From NCBI GenBank assembly GCA_009885805.1, contig VFJZ01000003.1, positions 62,001-126,000 of the forward strand: a stretch of DNA of 64,000 bases. The letters are read 5' to 3'. A program made the position numbers and the translations under genes. Position 1 is the first letter of the stretch; every line of letters begins with the position of its first letter. The notes beneath the pieces were generated by a model, which worked only from the letters and a program-made list of their open reading frames with translations, was not told the DNA's origin and searched no databases. Source of the stretch: Actinomycetota bacterium (GTDB lineage Bacteria > Actinomycetota > Thermoleophilia > Gaiellales > F1-60-MAGs149). Shown here in pieces: positions 17,614-25,346 of this stretch.

Positions 17614-17895
17614 ATGGCCGTCAAACTGCACCGCTGCCCCCTGATGTGGGTGAAGATGGGCGCTCATCCGTGCCACAACGTCCAGAAGGCTCTCGACGCC
17701 GCCGGGATCGAGTACGAGGTCGTCAAGCACCCGTTCCTGCCGCGCTCGAAGCGGACCGATCTGATCGCCCGCACCGGGCAGAACATGCTCCCGGCGATCG
17801 AGCTCGAGGACGGCACGCTCGTCCGTCGCGAGTCGAAGGAACTGGTCGCGATGATCCGGGCCGGCGAGATCAGGAATCAGACGGCAGCCACGTAG
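17614..17895 (+). CDS. Glutaredoxin/GST-N-terminal-like thioredoxin-fold protein
   Basis: Small protein of 93 residues with a thioredoxin-fold outline: a first strand MAVKLHRCP, a helix HNVQKALDAAGIEYEVV, a cis-Pro strand NMLPAIELEDGTLVRRES and a final helix. There are Cys at positions 8 and 20, but no CxxC pair, so a disulphide reductase role is doubtful. The strand-helix order is that of glutaredoxin and of the N-terminal domain of glutathione transferases. It ends in a 19-base convergent overlap with a glutathione-transferase-like gene. Confidence 0.66.
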   Translation: MAVKLHRCPLMWVKMGAHPCHNVQKALDAAGIEYEVVKHPFLPRSKRTDLIARTGQNMLPAIELEDGTLVRRESKELVAMIRAGEIRNQTAAT

Positions 17896-18449
17896 GCCGG
17901 TCGCGCTCGCGCGGCGTCGAGCCGCGCGATCAGGTGCGGATACGCATCCCGATCGATCGGCAGTCGGTCGAGGTGCTGCAGCCGGCCGGCGATGGCGCAG
18001 TCAGCGATCGAGAACGCGGTCGCGCGTCCGGCCCTGCCGACCAGACAGTCGTACGCCGAGAGCGCGGTGTGAAGCGCTGGGTGCCATTCGGCGTCGCCGC
18101 CGGTGCCGTAGACGAGGACCTCCTCGGCCGCCCACAGTGCGGGTCTGACCTGGAGCGAGAGCGTGTCGAGGAGCCCGTCGACGTGGGCGCGCGCGGCCGC
18201 GGCCCGGGGATACAGGTCGTCGCGCCCCTCGCGATCGGCAAGGTAGCGAAGTGCCGTGTTCGACTCCGTGACGACCACGTCGTCGTCGACGAGGGCGGGG
18301 ACGAGCCCGAACGGGTGGATGTCGAGATACCAGGCCGGCTTCGCGTCGAGCGGAATCGTGATGCGCTCGTACGCGAGTCCGAGCTCGGCGAGGAGGAAGC
18401 GAACCTTGAGCGCGTTGGTGGAGTCGGCGTTGTCGTAGAGCCGGAGCAT
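17877..18449 (-). CDS. Glutathione S-transferase family protein
   Basis: Protein of 190 residues with a thioredoxin-like N-terminal domain (MLRLYDNADSTNALKVRFLL; cis-Pro in GLVPALVDDD; ESNTALRYLA at the glutathione gamma-glutamyl position) and an all-helical C-terminal domain with the FSIADCAIAG capping motif. This matches GST. As actinobacteria normally lack glutathione, it may work with another thiol or as a stress protein. ATG at 18449 is used; a nitroreductase gene lies 16 bases upstream on the same strand. Confidence 0.8.
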   Translation of the reverse strand: MLRLYDNADSTNALKVRFLLAELGLAYERITIPLDAKPAWYLDIHPFGLVPALVDDDVVVTESNTALRYLADREGRDDLYPRAAAARAHVDGLLDTLSLQVRPALWAAEEVLVYGTGGDAEWHPALHTALSAYDCLVGRAGRATAFSIADCAIAGRLQHLDRLPIDRDAYPHLIARLDAARARPAYVAAV

Positions 18450-18465
18450 CGCCGCAGTCTGACCG

Positions 18466-19086
18466 CTACCACTGATCGCGGTGCAGCACCTCGTCGAGTG
18501 GGCGTCGCCGCGCCGGGCGCAGCGGGCGATCGCCGAGGACGTGCGCGACCGGCACCAACCCGACCTGGGTGACGCGCTCGTACGGAATGCCGACGAGGTC
18601 GGCGACCTCGCGTTCGCGGTCGAGGTGGTATGTCGTCCAGACGGTCCCGAGACCACGCGCCCGGGCGGCGATCTGGAAGCTCCAGCCGGCCTGGATGATC
18701 GAGCCGTACAGTGCGGCGAGATCGCCGACGCCGGCACCCTCCGGCCGGCCCTCGACGCAGAACAGCACGTGGACCGGGGCGCGGCCGATCACCGTCGCCA
18801 GGTACCGGGATGATCGCTCGCGCGGCGCCTCGCCGGGACGATCGTCCTCCGGCGCGACGCCCGTGTAGGACATCCAGATGTCACGGTAGATGCGGCCGAT
18901 CTCGGTGCGGGTCGCCGCGTCCTCGACGACGACGAAGTGCCACGTCTCGTTGCCCTCGGACGTCGGCGCCTGGACCGCGAGCCGCAGGCAGTCGTCGACC
19001 AGTCCGCGCGCGACCGGCCGGTCGAGGTCGAGTCGCCGCCGCACGGCCCGGGTCGTTGCGAGAGCTTCGTCGGCGGAGAGCGTCAT
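18466..19086 (-). CDS. Nitroreductase family FMN enzyme
   Basis: FMN-dependent nitroreductase-fold protein of 206 residues. The N-terminal phosphate-binding Arg pair in TRAVRRRLD, the APTSEGNETWHFVVV substrate/FMN stretch and the C-terminal GLGTVWTTYH and GIPYERVTQVGLVPVAH match the family, which reduces nitro or quinone groups, or acts as a flavin destructase or dehydrogenase. A TATCGT -10 box six bases before the ATG suggests a leaderless transcript that may read on into the GST gene. Confidence 0.83.
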   Translation of the reverse strand: MTLSADEALATTRAVRRRLDLDRPVARGLVDDCLRLAVQAPTSEGNETWHFVVVEDAATRTEIGRIYRDIWMSYTGVAPEDDRPGEAPRERSSRYLATVIGRAPVHVLFCVEGRPEGAGVGDLAALYGSIIQAGWSFQIAARARGLGTVWTTYHLDREREVADLVGIPYERVTQVGLVPVAHVLGDRPLRPARRRPLDEVLHRDQW

Positions 19087-19092
19087 ACCGGA

Positions 19093-19098
19093 ACGATA
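19093..19098 (-). promoter_or_regulatory. -10 box of the nitroreductase gene
   Basis: TATCGT on the minus strand six bases before the ATG at 19086. Confidence 0.42.
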
Positions 19099-19113
19099 GG
19101 CCGTCGCGGCGAC

Positions 19114-20373
19114 TCAGGTCCAGAGATCGGCGATCGGCAGTCCGACGAGCCGGTCACCGAGCCCGACACGGCGATCGCCTGTGTGGAGGACGACCCCGGC
19201 GACGAAGTCGTCGCCGACGGCGTCGAGACGATCACGGAGTCGTGCCATGGCAGCCGCGTCGTGGGCGCGCGCCAGCGTGGCGGCCTTCACCTCGACGGTG
19301 ACCACCCGACCGTCGGCAGCTTCGATGACGGCGTCGATCTCGTTGCCGTCGCGATCGCGCAGGTGGTGGAGCCGGGCCGAGATCGCCGACCAGGTCAGCT
19401 GCTTCGCGATCTCGGCAATCGCGAATGACTCGACGAGGGGGCCGACGGACGGGTCGTTGAGGCGTGCGAGGGCTGCCGGGTCTTTGCCGAGCACTGCTGC
19501 GGCCAGGCCGGTATCGGTGGCGTGCAGCTTCGGGCGCTGCACCGTTCGCGCCGTGACGTTGCGGCTCCACGCCGGCAGGCGATGGACGAGGAACGTCGTC
19601 TCGATCCAGGGTTCATAGGACTCCGCCGTGGCGCGGTCGATGCCGAGGTCTGCCGCCAGCCGTGAGACGACGAGTTCGGATCCGGTCGTGCCGATGAGGA
19701 GGCGCGCCATCGCCCGGAGCGCGTCGAAACGGCGGATGTCCGCCGCCGTTTCCACCTCGCGACGCAGCACGGTCACGAGGTACTGCTCGAACCATCGCCG
19801 TCGGGTGCGATCGCTGAATGTCCGTGGCTCGGGATACCCGCCCTCGCACACCAGTTCCAGGTACGCAGCACGCGTCGGGGTCGCTCCCCGATGTCCGCGG
19901 AGCGCCGGGGCGCCGGCGAATGCTCGATCGACGAAGGCATCGGCGCCGCCGGATCGCTCACCGACCGAGAGCGGCCAGAGCGAGATCAGGTCGATCCGTC
20001 CGGCCAGGCTCTCGGAGATTTTCGGAGTCGTGAGGAAGTTCGTCGATCCGGTGAGGACGTACTGCCCGGGCGCCCGCGACGCGTCCAGTCGTTGTTTCAG
20101 CGCGAGGACGAGCGGGTCGCCCGCGCGTTGGACCTCGTCGATGACGGCTGGCTGGCCGAGCGTCTCGAGGAAGAGCGCCGGATCGTCCCGGGCCGCCGCG
20201 AGATCCTCGGCCCGGTCGAGGCTGACCAGTGGCGCGTCGAGCCGCTCGGCGAGCAGGCCGGCGAGCGTCGACTTACCGACCTGGCGGGCGCCCTGCAGGA
20301 CGACTGCGCGGAAGCCGGTGAGCGACTCGATCACGCCGTCGAGCGCCCGGCGCTCGATCAGATCCGACGCCAT
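19114..20373 (-). CDS. ATP-binding protein with DUF4143 domain
   Basis: ATPase of 419 residues of the AAA_14/DUF4143 family. Walker A is GARQVGKST (residues 28-36) and the Walker B region is AVIDEVQR. The C-terminal half is the nuclease-like DUF4143 domain (GNEIDAVIEAADGRVVTVEVKAAT has the E/D-x-K pattern of restriction-type folds). These proteins are very common and often multi-copy in such genomes; their role is unsettled. Four 23-bp repeats lie upstream of the start. A second, partial copy sits at the right edge of the window. Confidence 0.86.
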   Translation of the reverse strand: MASDLIERRALDGVIESLTGFRAVVLQGARQVGKSTLAGLLAERLDAPLVSLDRAEDLAAARDDPALFLETLGQPAVIDEVQRAGDPLVLALKQRLDASRAPGQYVLTGSTNFLTTPKISESLAGRIDLISLWPLSVGERSGGADAFVDRAFAGAPALRGHRGATPTRAAYLELVCEGGYPEPRTFSDRTRRRWFEQYLVTVLRREVETAADIRRFDALRAMARLLIGTTGSELVVSRLAADLGIDRATAESYEPWIETTFLVHRLPAWSRNVTARTVQRPKLHATDTGLAAAVLGKDPAALARLNDPSVGPLVESFAIAEIAKQLTWSAISARLHHLRDRDGNEIDAVIEAADGRVVTVEVKAATLARAHDAAAMARLRDRLDAVGDDFVAGVVLHTGDRRVGLGDRLVGLPIADLWT

Positions 20374-20379
20374 GATCGG

Positions 20380-20385
20380 ACGATA
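20380..20385 (-). promoter_or_regulatory. -10 box of the DUF4143 ATPase gene
   Basis: TATCGT on the minus strand six bases before the ATG at 20373. The 23-bp repeats begin ten bases further upstream, in the -35 and activator zone. Confidence 0.4.
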
Positions 20386-20394
20386 TCACGTCAT

Positions 20395-20486
20395 CAGCAG
20401 TTTGCCGCTCTGCTAGTCAGCAGTTTTCCGTGCCTCTAGCAAGCAGTTTGCCGGCGTCCTCATCGGCACTCTGCCGGTGCTACGCC
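20395..20486. repeat. Four tandem 23-bp imperfect repeats
   Basis: Units start at 20395, 20418, 20441 and 20464, an exact 23-base period. The shared core is (c/a)AGCAGTTTgCCG, degenerating to CGGCACTCTGCCG in the last unit; the first two end in CTAG plus one or two bases. They fill the space between the DUF4143 ATPase and the flavin oxidase, and the last unit overlaps the oxidase stop codon. The period of about two helical turns would put each copy on the same face of the DNA. Confidence 0.75.
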
Positions 20487-21625
20487 TCGACCGCGACGCG
20501 TCGTCCGGCGTCGCCACCGGCAGCCGCGAGCCCGGGCCGATCGAGGCGAAACCGCGCCCAGTCGCCCGCCGGCCGCGCGCCCTCGGCGAGGTTCGCCAGC
20601 TGCTCGCCGATCGCGGGGGCGAACTTGAAGGCGTGGCCCATGCAGCCGGCGCCGATCACGATGTCCCCCGCGCGATCGATGATGAAGTGGTCGTCGGGCG
20701 TCGTCGTGATCACGCCGCACTCGGTCTGGATCGGGCCCGTCCGGAAGCCGGGGAAGTCACGGCGCACGCGGCGGACGAGTTCGAGCTCGAGCGCCATGTC
20801 GAGCGGGCGCGCGCGCAGGTCGCCGAAGTAGCGGGCGCGATCGATCGTCGCGAAGCCGAGCTTGTAGCCGACGCCGGGCGTGATCAGCCCGTACATCGCC
20901 TCCTCGGCCGACCGCGTCCGCTCCATCAGGCTCGGCCGGTCGGTGTCGTCGCCGAACGCACCCCGGAAGTACGACACCTGGGCGAGTCCGGGTTCGAGTG
21001 GTAGCTCCAGGCCGATCGGCGCGAGCAACTCGTTCGTCCACGGCCCGGCCGCCACCACGACGACGTCGGCGTCGATGCGCCGGCGCTGCGTGAAGACGCG
21101 CACGCCGCCGCCAGCCAGTCGCGTCAGCGCCGTCGCGCGCTCCTTGCCGCAGATCTCGGCCCCGCGCCGGGCGGCGAGGTCGCAGCAGGCGAGCAGGAGG
21201 TCGACGCAGTGGTTGACGCCGCCGTCGGGCTGGAACATCGCCGGCTGGTCGTAGCGCGCCCTGATCTCCGGGAAGATCGTCGCGATCCGGTCCGGCGTGA
21301 CGTCGACGTGCGGGACGTTCTCCGCGGCGAACGCGCGGGACATCGGCTCGACGACCGAGCCGAGATGGAGGATGCCGCGGCGCGTGTACAGCGTCCTGCC
21401 GCTGCGGGTCTGCAGGTCGAGATACAGCTCGAGCGCGCGCAGCGCGAGCCTCACGTCCTCGGGCGCGTTGTGTGAGAGGCGGAACGAGCGCAGGCCGAAC
21501 CCCGATCCACCCTGAACGTTCGGGATGCCGTAGCGGTCGAGCAGCACGACGGCATGACCGCGCTCGGCGAGCACCTGGGCAGCCGGCGCTCCCATCGCTC
21601 CAGAACCGATCACAACGACCTTCAT
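20480..21625 (-). CDS. FAD-dependent amine/sarcosine oxidase-like protein
   Basis: Flavoprotein of 381 residues in the monomeric sarcosine oxidase/N-methyltryptophan oxidase (DAO) family. The N-terminal dinucleotide motif VIGSGAMGAPAA, the following GSGFGLRSFRLSH and the C-terminal GAGCMGHAFKFAPAIGEQLA (the region with the Cys that attaches FAD covalently in sarcosine oxidase) are present. The family oxidises secondary amines of amino acids (N-methyl or N-alkyl) to imines, releasing an aldehyde and H2O2. It is divergent from the GntR regulator of the BMC operon and shares its operator, so it probably acts on an intermediate of the same pathway, such as an N-substituted glutamate. Confidence 0.85.
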   Translation of the reverse strand: MKVVVIGSGAMGAPAAQVLAERGHAVVLLDRYGIPNVQGGSGFGLRSFRLSHNAPEDVRLALRALELYLDLQTRSGRTLYTRRGILHLGSVVEPMSRAFAAENVPHVDVTPDRIATIFPEIRARYDQPAMFQPDGGVNHCVDLLLACCDLAARRGAEICGKERATALTRLAGGGVRVFTQRRRIDADVVVVAAGPWTNELLAPIGLELPLEPGLAQVSYFRGAFGDDTDRPSLMERTRSAEEAMYGLITPGVGYKLGFATIDRARYFGDLRARPLDMALELELVRRVRRDFPGFRTGPIQTECGVITTTPDDHFIIDRAGDIVIGAGCMGHAFKFAPAIGEQLANLAEGARPAGDWARFRLDRPGLAAAGGDAGRRVAVEA

Positions 21626-21632
21626 CGTGGGC

Positions 21633-21666
21633 GATATTGACAGATCGTGGCCTGTAGTTCAATATC
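21633..21666. promoter_or_regulatory. Inverted repeat operator between oxidase and GntR genes
   Basis: GATATTGA (21633-21640) is repeated inverted as TCAATATC (21659-21666), and the inner ACAG (21640-21643) pairs with CTGT (21652-21655). The element lies 8 bases upstream of the oxidase start and 15 upstream of the GntR GTG start, so a bound regulator would cover both promoters. Autoregulation by the adjacent GntR protein is inferred. Confidence 0.6.
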
Positions 21667-21680
21667 TACGACGATTCTCT

Positions 21681-22355
21681 GTGACCGCGCACGAACAGGA
21701 GCTGACGGCGACGATTCACCACGCGCTTCGCGACGCGATCGTCGATGGCCGCCTGGCCCCGGACGAGCGCGTCAACCAGGACCGGGTCGCCCGCGAGCTC
21801 GGCGTTTCGAAGACGCCGGTGCGCGAGGCCCTGCGCTGGCTCGAGCGCGACGGCCTGGTGCGTCTGGAGCCGAACCGGGGCGCCTTCGTGACCGCGTTCA
21901 CCGATCACGACCTGTTCGAGATCTACGAGCTGCGCGAGCTGCTCGAACCCCATGCCGCGGCCATCGCCTGCGCTGTCGCGACGCGGGCTGACATCGCCGC
22001 GATCCGTGATCTGCGCGACCGCATCGCCGCCACCTGGACGGCCGATCCGATGGCCGCGTTCGAGCTCAACAAGCAGTTCCACGAGCGGCTCTGCGCGCCC
22101 TGTCGCAACGGCCTGCTGATGGATGTCCTCGGCGTCGTCTGGTCACAGCAGGCAGCGCTGCGGATCTTCACGCACTACGCGCGCGCCGGCGAGGCCTTTG
22201 CCGACCGCACCCACGCCGAGCACGGCACGATCATCGAGGCGTACGCGGCGCGCGACTCCGACGGTGTCCGCGAGCTCGTGCGAAACCACATCTCCGAGGC
22301 CCACGAGGCCACCGTTCGACTGCTGGCCGCCGAGCGGCCGGAGGAGGTTGCCTGA
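21681..22355 (+). CDS. GntR-family regulator (FCD/FadR subgroup)
   Basis: Transcription factor of 224 residues. The N-terminal winged helix (LRDAIVDGRLAPDERVNQDR, then KTPVREALRWLERDGLVRLE) is the canonical GntR DNA-binding domain. The all-helical C-terminal half carries the FCD pattern: an Asp near FEIYELRE and His residues in HERL and HAEHG that bind a metal and an acidic ligand. GTG at 21681 gives the normal N-terminus; an upstream ATG at 21627 would include the operator. Its stop overlaps the ATG of glxB by one base, so it is the first gene of the BMC operon and probably senses the substrate or an intermediate. Confidence 0.86.
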   Translation: MTAHEQELTATIHHALRDAIVDGRLAPDERVNQDRVARELGVSKTPVREALRWLERDGLVRLEPNRGAFVTAFTDHDLFEIYELRELLEPHAAAIACAVATRADIAAIRDLRDRIAATWTADPMAAFELNKQFHERLCAPCRNGLLMDVLGVVWSQQAALRIFTHYARAGEAFADRTHAEHGTIIEAYAARDSDGVRELVRNHISEAHEATVRLLAAERPEEVA

Positions 22356-23308
22356 TGTGCGGGATCGCGGGAATCCTGCTGCGCGAGACGGGCCCCGTGG
22401 GCGACTCGCTGGTGAAGATGTGCCAGGCGATGCGTCACCGCGGCGCCGACTCGACCGGCTTCGCCCTCTACGGCGAGCACGACGCGACGCGGCTGATCGT
22501 GCGGGCGCGACACCCCGACGCGACGCGCGCGTTCGCCGATACGGAGGCGATCCTCGCGGCGGTGCGCGAGCTGGGCGGCGACCAGCACGCCGAGGCGTCG
22601 TTCGACACGGCGGCCGGCGCGGCCGATCGCTTCATCCGCCTCGAGATCCGCTACGACGGCGACATCCGCCGGCTGGCGATCGCGATCGAGACGGCGGCGC
22701 AGGGGATCGAGATCCAGTCGATCGGCCACTCGCTCGAGATCGTCAAGGATGCCGGCGACGCGGCTTCGGTCGACGCCAGACACGGCATCTCCGCCTTCCG
22801 CGGCTCCCACGGTCTCGGTCACGTGCGGCTCGCGACCGAGTCGATCACGGCGGTGTCGTACGGGCACCCGTTCTGGGCCGAGCCGTTCCCCGACGTCTCG
22901 ATCGTCCACAACGGCCAGCTGACGAACTACTACACCCTCCGGCGCCTGCTCGAACAGGACGGCTTCCGCTTCCAGACCGGCAACGACTCGGAGCTGATCG
23001 CCGTCTACCTCGCCGACAAGATGTCTCGCGGCCAGACGTTCTACGAGGCCCTCAAGGACTCCGTCTACGAGCTCGACGGGTGCTTCGCCTACCTGCTCTC
23101 GATGCCCGAGGTGATCGGCTCGGCGAAGGACATGTTCGCGATCAAGTCGATCGTCGTCGCCACGGTCGGCAGCACCGTGGCGATGGCGACCGAGGAGCAG
23201 GCGATCCGCGCCGTCTACCCCGACGAGCTCGACGACACCCAGCATCCAGATCCGCGCAGCGTGTTCGTCTGGGAGCGCTCCGGCCGTGTCCTGCAGGAGA
23301 TCGTGTGA
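22355..23308 (+). CDS. glxB: GlxB-type class II glutamine amidotransferase subunit (MgsA-like)
   Basis: Ntn-hydrolase amidotransferase domain protein of 317 residues. The nucleophile is Cys2 (MCGIAGILL), exposed after removal of Met1; GHVRLATES, HNGQLTNY and GNDSELIAVYLAD complete the glutamine site. It corresponds to the amidotransferase part of glutamate synthase split into a separate gene. In the GlxBCD/MgsABC complex it takes the amine from gamma-glutamylmethylamide or glutamine. It is followed by GlxC and GlxD with four-base overlaps, the exact order of the N-methylglutamate synthase operon of methylotrophs. Confidence 0.88.
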   Translation: MCGIAGILLRETGPVGDSLVKMCQAMRHRGADSTGFALYGEHDATRLIVRARHPDATRAFADTEAILAAVRELGGDQHAEASFDTAAGAADRFIRLEIRYDGDIRRLAIAIETAAQGIEIQSIGHSLEIVKDAGDAASVDARHGISAFRGSHGLGHVRLATESITAVSYGHPFWAEPFPDVSIVHNGQLTNYYTLRRLLEQDGFRFQTGNDSELIAVYLADKMSRGQTFYEALKDSVYELDGCFAYLLSMPEVIGSAKDMFAIKSIVVATVGSTVAMATEEQAIRAVYPDELDDTQHPDPRSVFVWERSGRVLQEIV

Positions 23309-24006
23309 GCGAGGTCATCACTGCACCGGTCCTGCTCGACGCCGACGACGGACATCGTCTCAACCGCCGGATGCGCGACCTCGTCGATGCGGGCACCCGG
23401 GCGATCACCGTCACCAACCCGCGCAGCCGGCACAACCTCGGGGTCGGCCAGCACGGGCCCGTCACGATCACGTTCGCCGGATCGGTCGGCTACTACTCTG
23501 GCGGCCTCAATAACGGCGCCGAGATCATCATCGAGCGCTCCGCCGGCTGGGGCACCGGCGAGGCGATGAGCGCGGGCCGGATCGAGGTTCGTGGCACGTG
23601 TGCGCTCGGCACCGGCGCCTCGATGCGCGGCGGCACGATCGTCGTCCGCGGCAACTGCGGGCCGCGCACCGCGGCGAACATGAAAGGTGGCGCCCTGATC
23701 GTCGAGGGGAACGTCGGCTACCTGGCTGGCTTCATGACGCACGCGGGCGATCTGATCGTCTGCGGCGACTCGGGCGAAGCGCTCGGCGACTCGCTGTGGG
23801 CGGGGAACATCTGGGTGGCCGGCACGATCGCCGGTCTCGGCGCCGATGCGAAGGTGGTCGAGACGACCGACGAGGAGTCCGCGCGGATCCACGGCCTGCT
23901 GCGGGCCGAGGGCATCGACGGCACGTTCGACTTCAAGCATGTCGTCGCCGAGCAGAAGCTCTGGTACTTCGACGCGCGCGACCCGGAGGCCTGGCTGAGG
24001 ATATGA
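23305..24006 (+). CDS. glxC: GlxC-type GXGXG-motif glutamate synthase subunit (MgsB-like)
   Basis: Protein of 233 residues made of a right-handed beta-helix with repeating G-x-x-G-x-x-x-G turns (VGYYSGGLNNGAEIIIE, GRIEVRGTCALGTGASMRGG, ANMKGGALIVEGNVGYLAGF). This is the C-terminal domain of glutamate synthase as an independent subunit; it holds the amidotransferase and FMN subunits in register. GTG at 23305 overlaps the glxB stop and the end overlaps glxD, so the three are made in step. Confidence 0.88.
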   Translation: MSEVITAPVLLDADDGHRLNRRMRDLVDAGTRAITVTNPRSRHNLGVGQHGPVTITFAGSVGYYSGGLNNGAEIIIERSAGWGTGEAMSAGRIEVRGTCALGTGASMRGGTIVVRGNCGPRTAANMKGGALIVEGNVGYLAGFMTHAGDLIVCGDSGEALGDSLWAGNIWVAGTIAGLGADAKVVETTDEESARIHGLLRAEGIDGTFDFKHVVAEQKLWYFDARDPEAWLRI

Positions 24007-25346
24007 GCGACCACGGCTACACGCAGGGGCGGTCCCACATCTGGACCTCCGAGACGATCCGCGACATCCACGCGAAGGCCGAACTCGGTCGGTACCAGAT
24101 CCGCGGCTTCTCGACCTTCCGCAAGTTCCCGAGCTGGGACGACCTGGTGTTCCTCCCGGCGGTGATGACGCGGCTGCCGCTCGAGGGGTACCGGGAGCAC
24201 TGCGAGACGAAGACGGTGATCGGCGGCGGCAAGCCCGACCTCGTCGCCCGGCCGCTCGAGCTCGACATCCCCGTCTACCTCACCTCGATGAGCTTCGGCG
24301 CGCTGGGCGCGAACGCGAAGATGGCGCTTGGCAAGGGGTTCACCGCCGCCGGCTCGGCCTCCTCGACCGGCGAAGGCGGCATGCTCGACGAGGAGCGCGC
24401 GGCCGCCTCCAAGCTGATCTACCAGATGACGCCGTCGCGCTACGGCCTCGATCTGGAGCATCTGCGGAAGGCCGACGCGATCGAGGTCGCGCTCGGACAG
24501 GGCGCGAAGCCGGGCACCGGCGGGCTCTTGCTCGGCATGAAGATCTCCGAGAAGGTCGCGAAGATGCGGTCGCTGCCGCCTGGCGTCGACCAGCGCTCCT
24601 GCGTCCGCCACCCCGACTTCCTCGGTGCGGACGACCTGCAGGTCAAGCTGGAGGAGTTGCGCGAGGCGACCGACTACCAGGTGCCGATCTTCCTCAAGCT
24701 GGCTGCCTGCCGGGTCGAGTTCGACATCAAGATCGCCGTCAAGACGGGCTGCGATGCGATCCTCCTCGACGGCGCCGAGGGCGCGACCGCGGCCGCGCCG
24801 GAGTACCAGCTCGACAACTGCGGCATCCCGCTGATCGCGTCGATCCGGACGGCGCGACGCGCGATCGAGGATCTCGGCATGAGCGGCAAGGTGCAGCTGG
24901 TCGTGTCCGGTGGCATTCGCAACGGCGTCGACGTGGCGAAGTGCCTCGCGCTCGGCGCAGACGCGGTCGCGATCGGCACGTCGGCGCTGATGGCACTCGG
25001 CTGCAACTCGATCCAGTACGAGGACGACTACGCGGCGCTCGGCACCGCGCCCGGCGCGTGCCACCACTGCCACACCGGCCGTTGTCCGGTCGGTATCACG
25101 ACTCAGGACCCGGTGCTCGAGGCGCGTCTCGACCCCGAGGAGGGCGGCCGCCGAGTCGCCAACTTCCTGCGTGCAACGATGATGGAGCTGACCGGCGTCG
25201 CCAAGTCGGTCGGCAAGAAGAACGTGCACAACCTCGAGCCGGAGGATCTCAGGGCGACATCGCTCGAGGCCTCGGCCTTCGCGGGCGTCCCGCTCGCCGG
25301 CGTCGAGTGGACCGTTGGACCCGAGCTGTTCGGAGGTGGCAGATGA
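24003..25346 (+). CDS. glxD: GlxD-type FMN glutamate synthase catalytic subunit (MgsC-like)
   Basis: FMN-binding TIM-barrel domain of glutamate synthase as a 447-residue protein. Typical stretches are YLTSMSFGALGANAKMALGK, STGEGGMLDEER, GTGGLLLGMKISEKVAKMR, LDGAEGATAAAPE and VVSGGIRNGVDVAKCLALGA (FMN phosphate). Cysteines for an Fe-S cluster are in CHHCHTGRCPVG. It would perform the reductive amination of 2-oxoglutarate with the amine passed from GlxB, giving glutamate or an N-substituted glutamate. The stop overlaps the start of the glutamine-synthetase-like gene. Confidence 0.9.
   Translation: MSDHGYTQGRSHIWTSETIRDIHAKAELGRYQIRGFSTFRKFPSWDDLVFLPAVMTRLPLEGYREHCETKTVIGGGKPDLVARPLELDIPVYLTSMSFGALGANAKMALGKGFTAAGSASSTGEGGMLDEERAAASKLIYQMTPSRYGLDLEHLRKADAIEVALGQGAKPGTGGLLLGMKISEKVAKMRSLPPGVDQRSCVRHPDFLGADDLQVKLEELREATDYQVPIFLKLAACRVEFDIKIAVKTGCDAILLDGAEGATAAAPEYQLDNCGIPLIASIRTARRAIEDLGMSGKVQLVVSGGIRNGVDVAKCLALGADAVAIGTSALMALGCNSIQYEDDYAALGTAPGACHHCHTGRCPVGITTQDPVLEARLDPEEGGRRVANFLRATMMELTGVAKSVGKKNVHNLEPEDLRATSLEASAFAGVPLAGVEWTVGPELFGGGR

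Noticed and set aside
20395-20486. A short CRISPR array
   Set aside because: The units are contiguous imperfect repeats with a 23-base period and no spacers; no cas genes are near.
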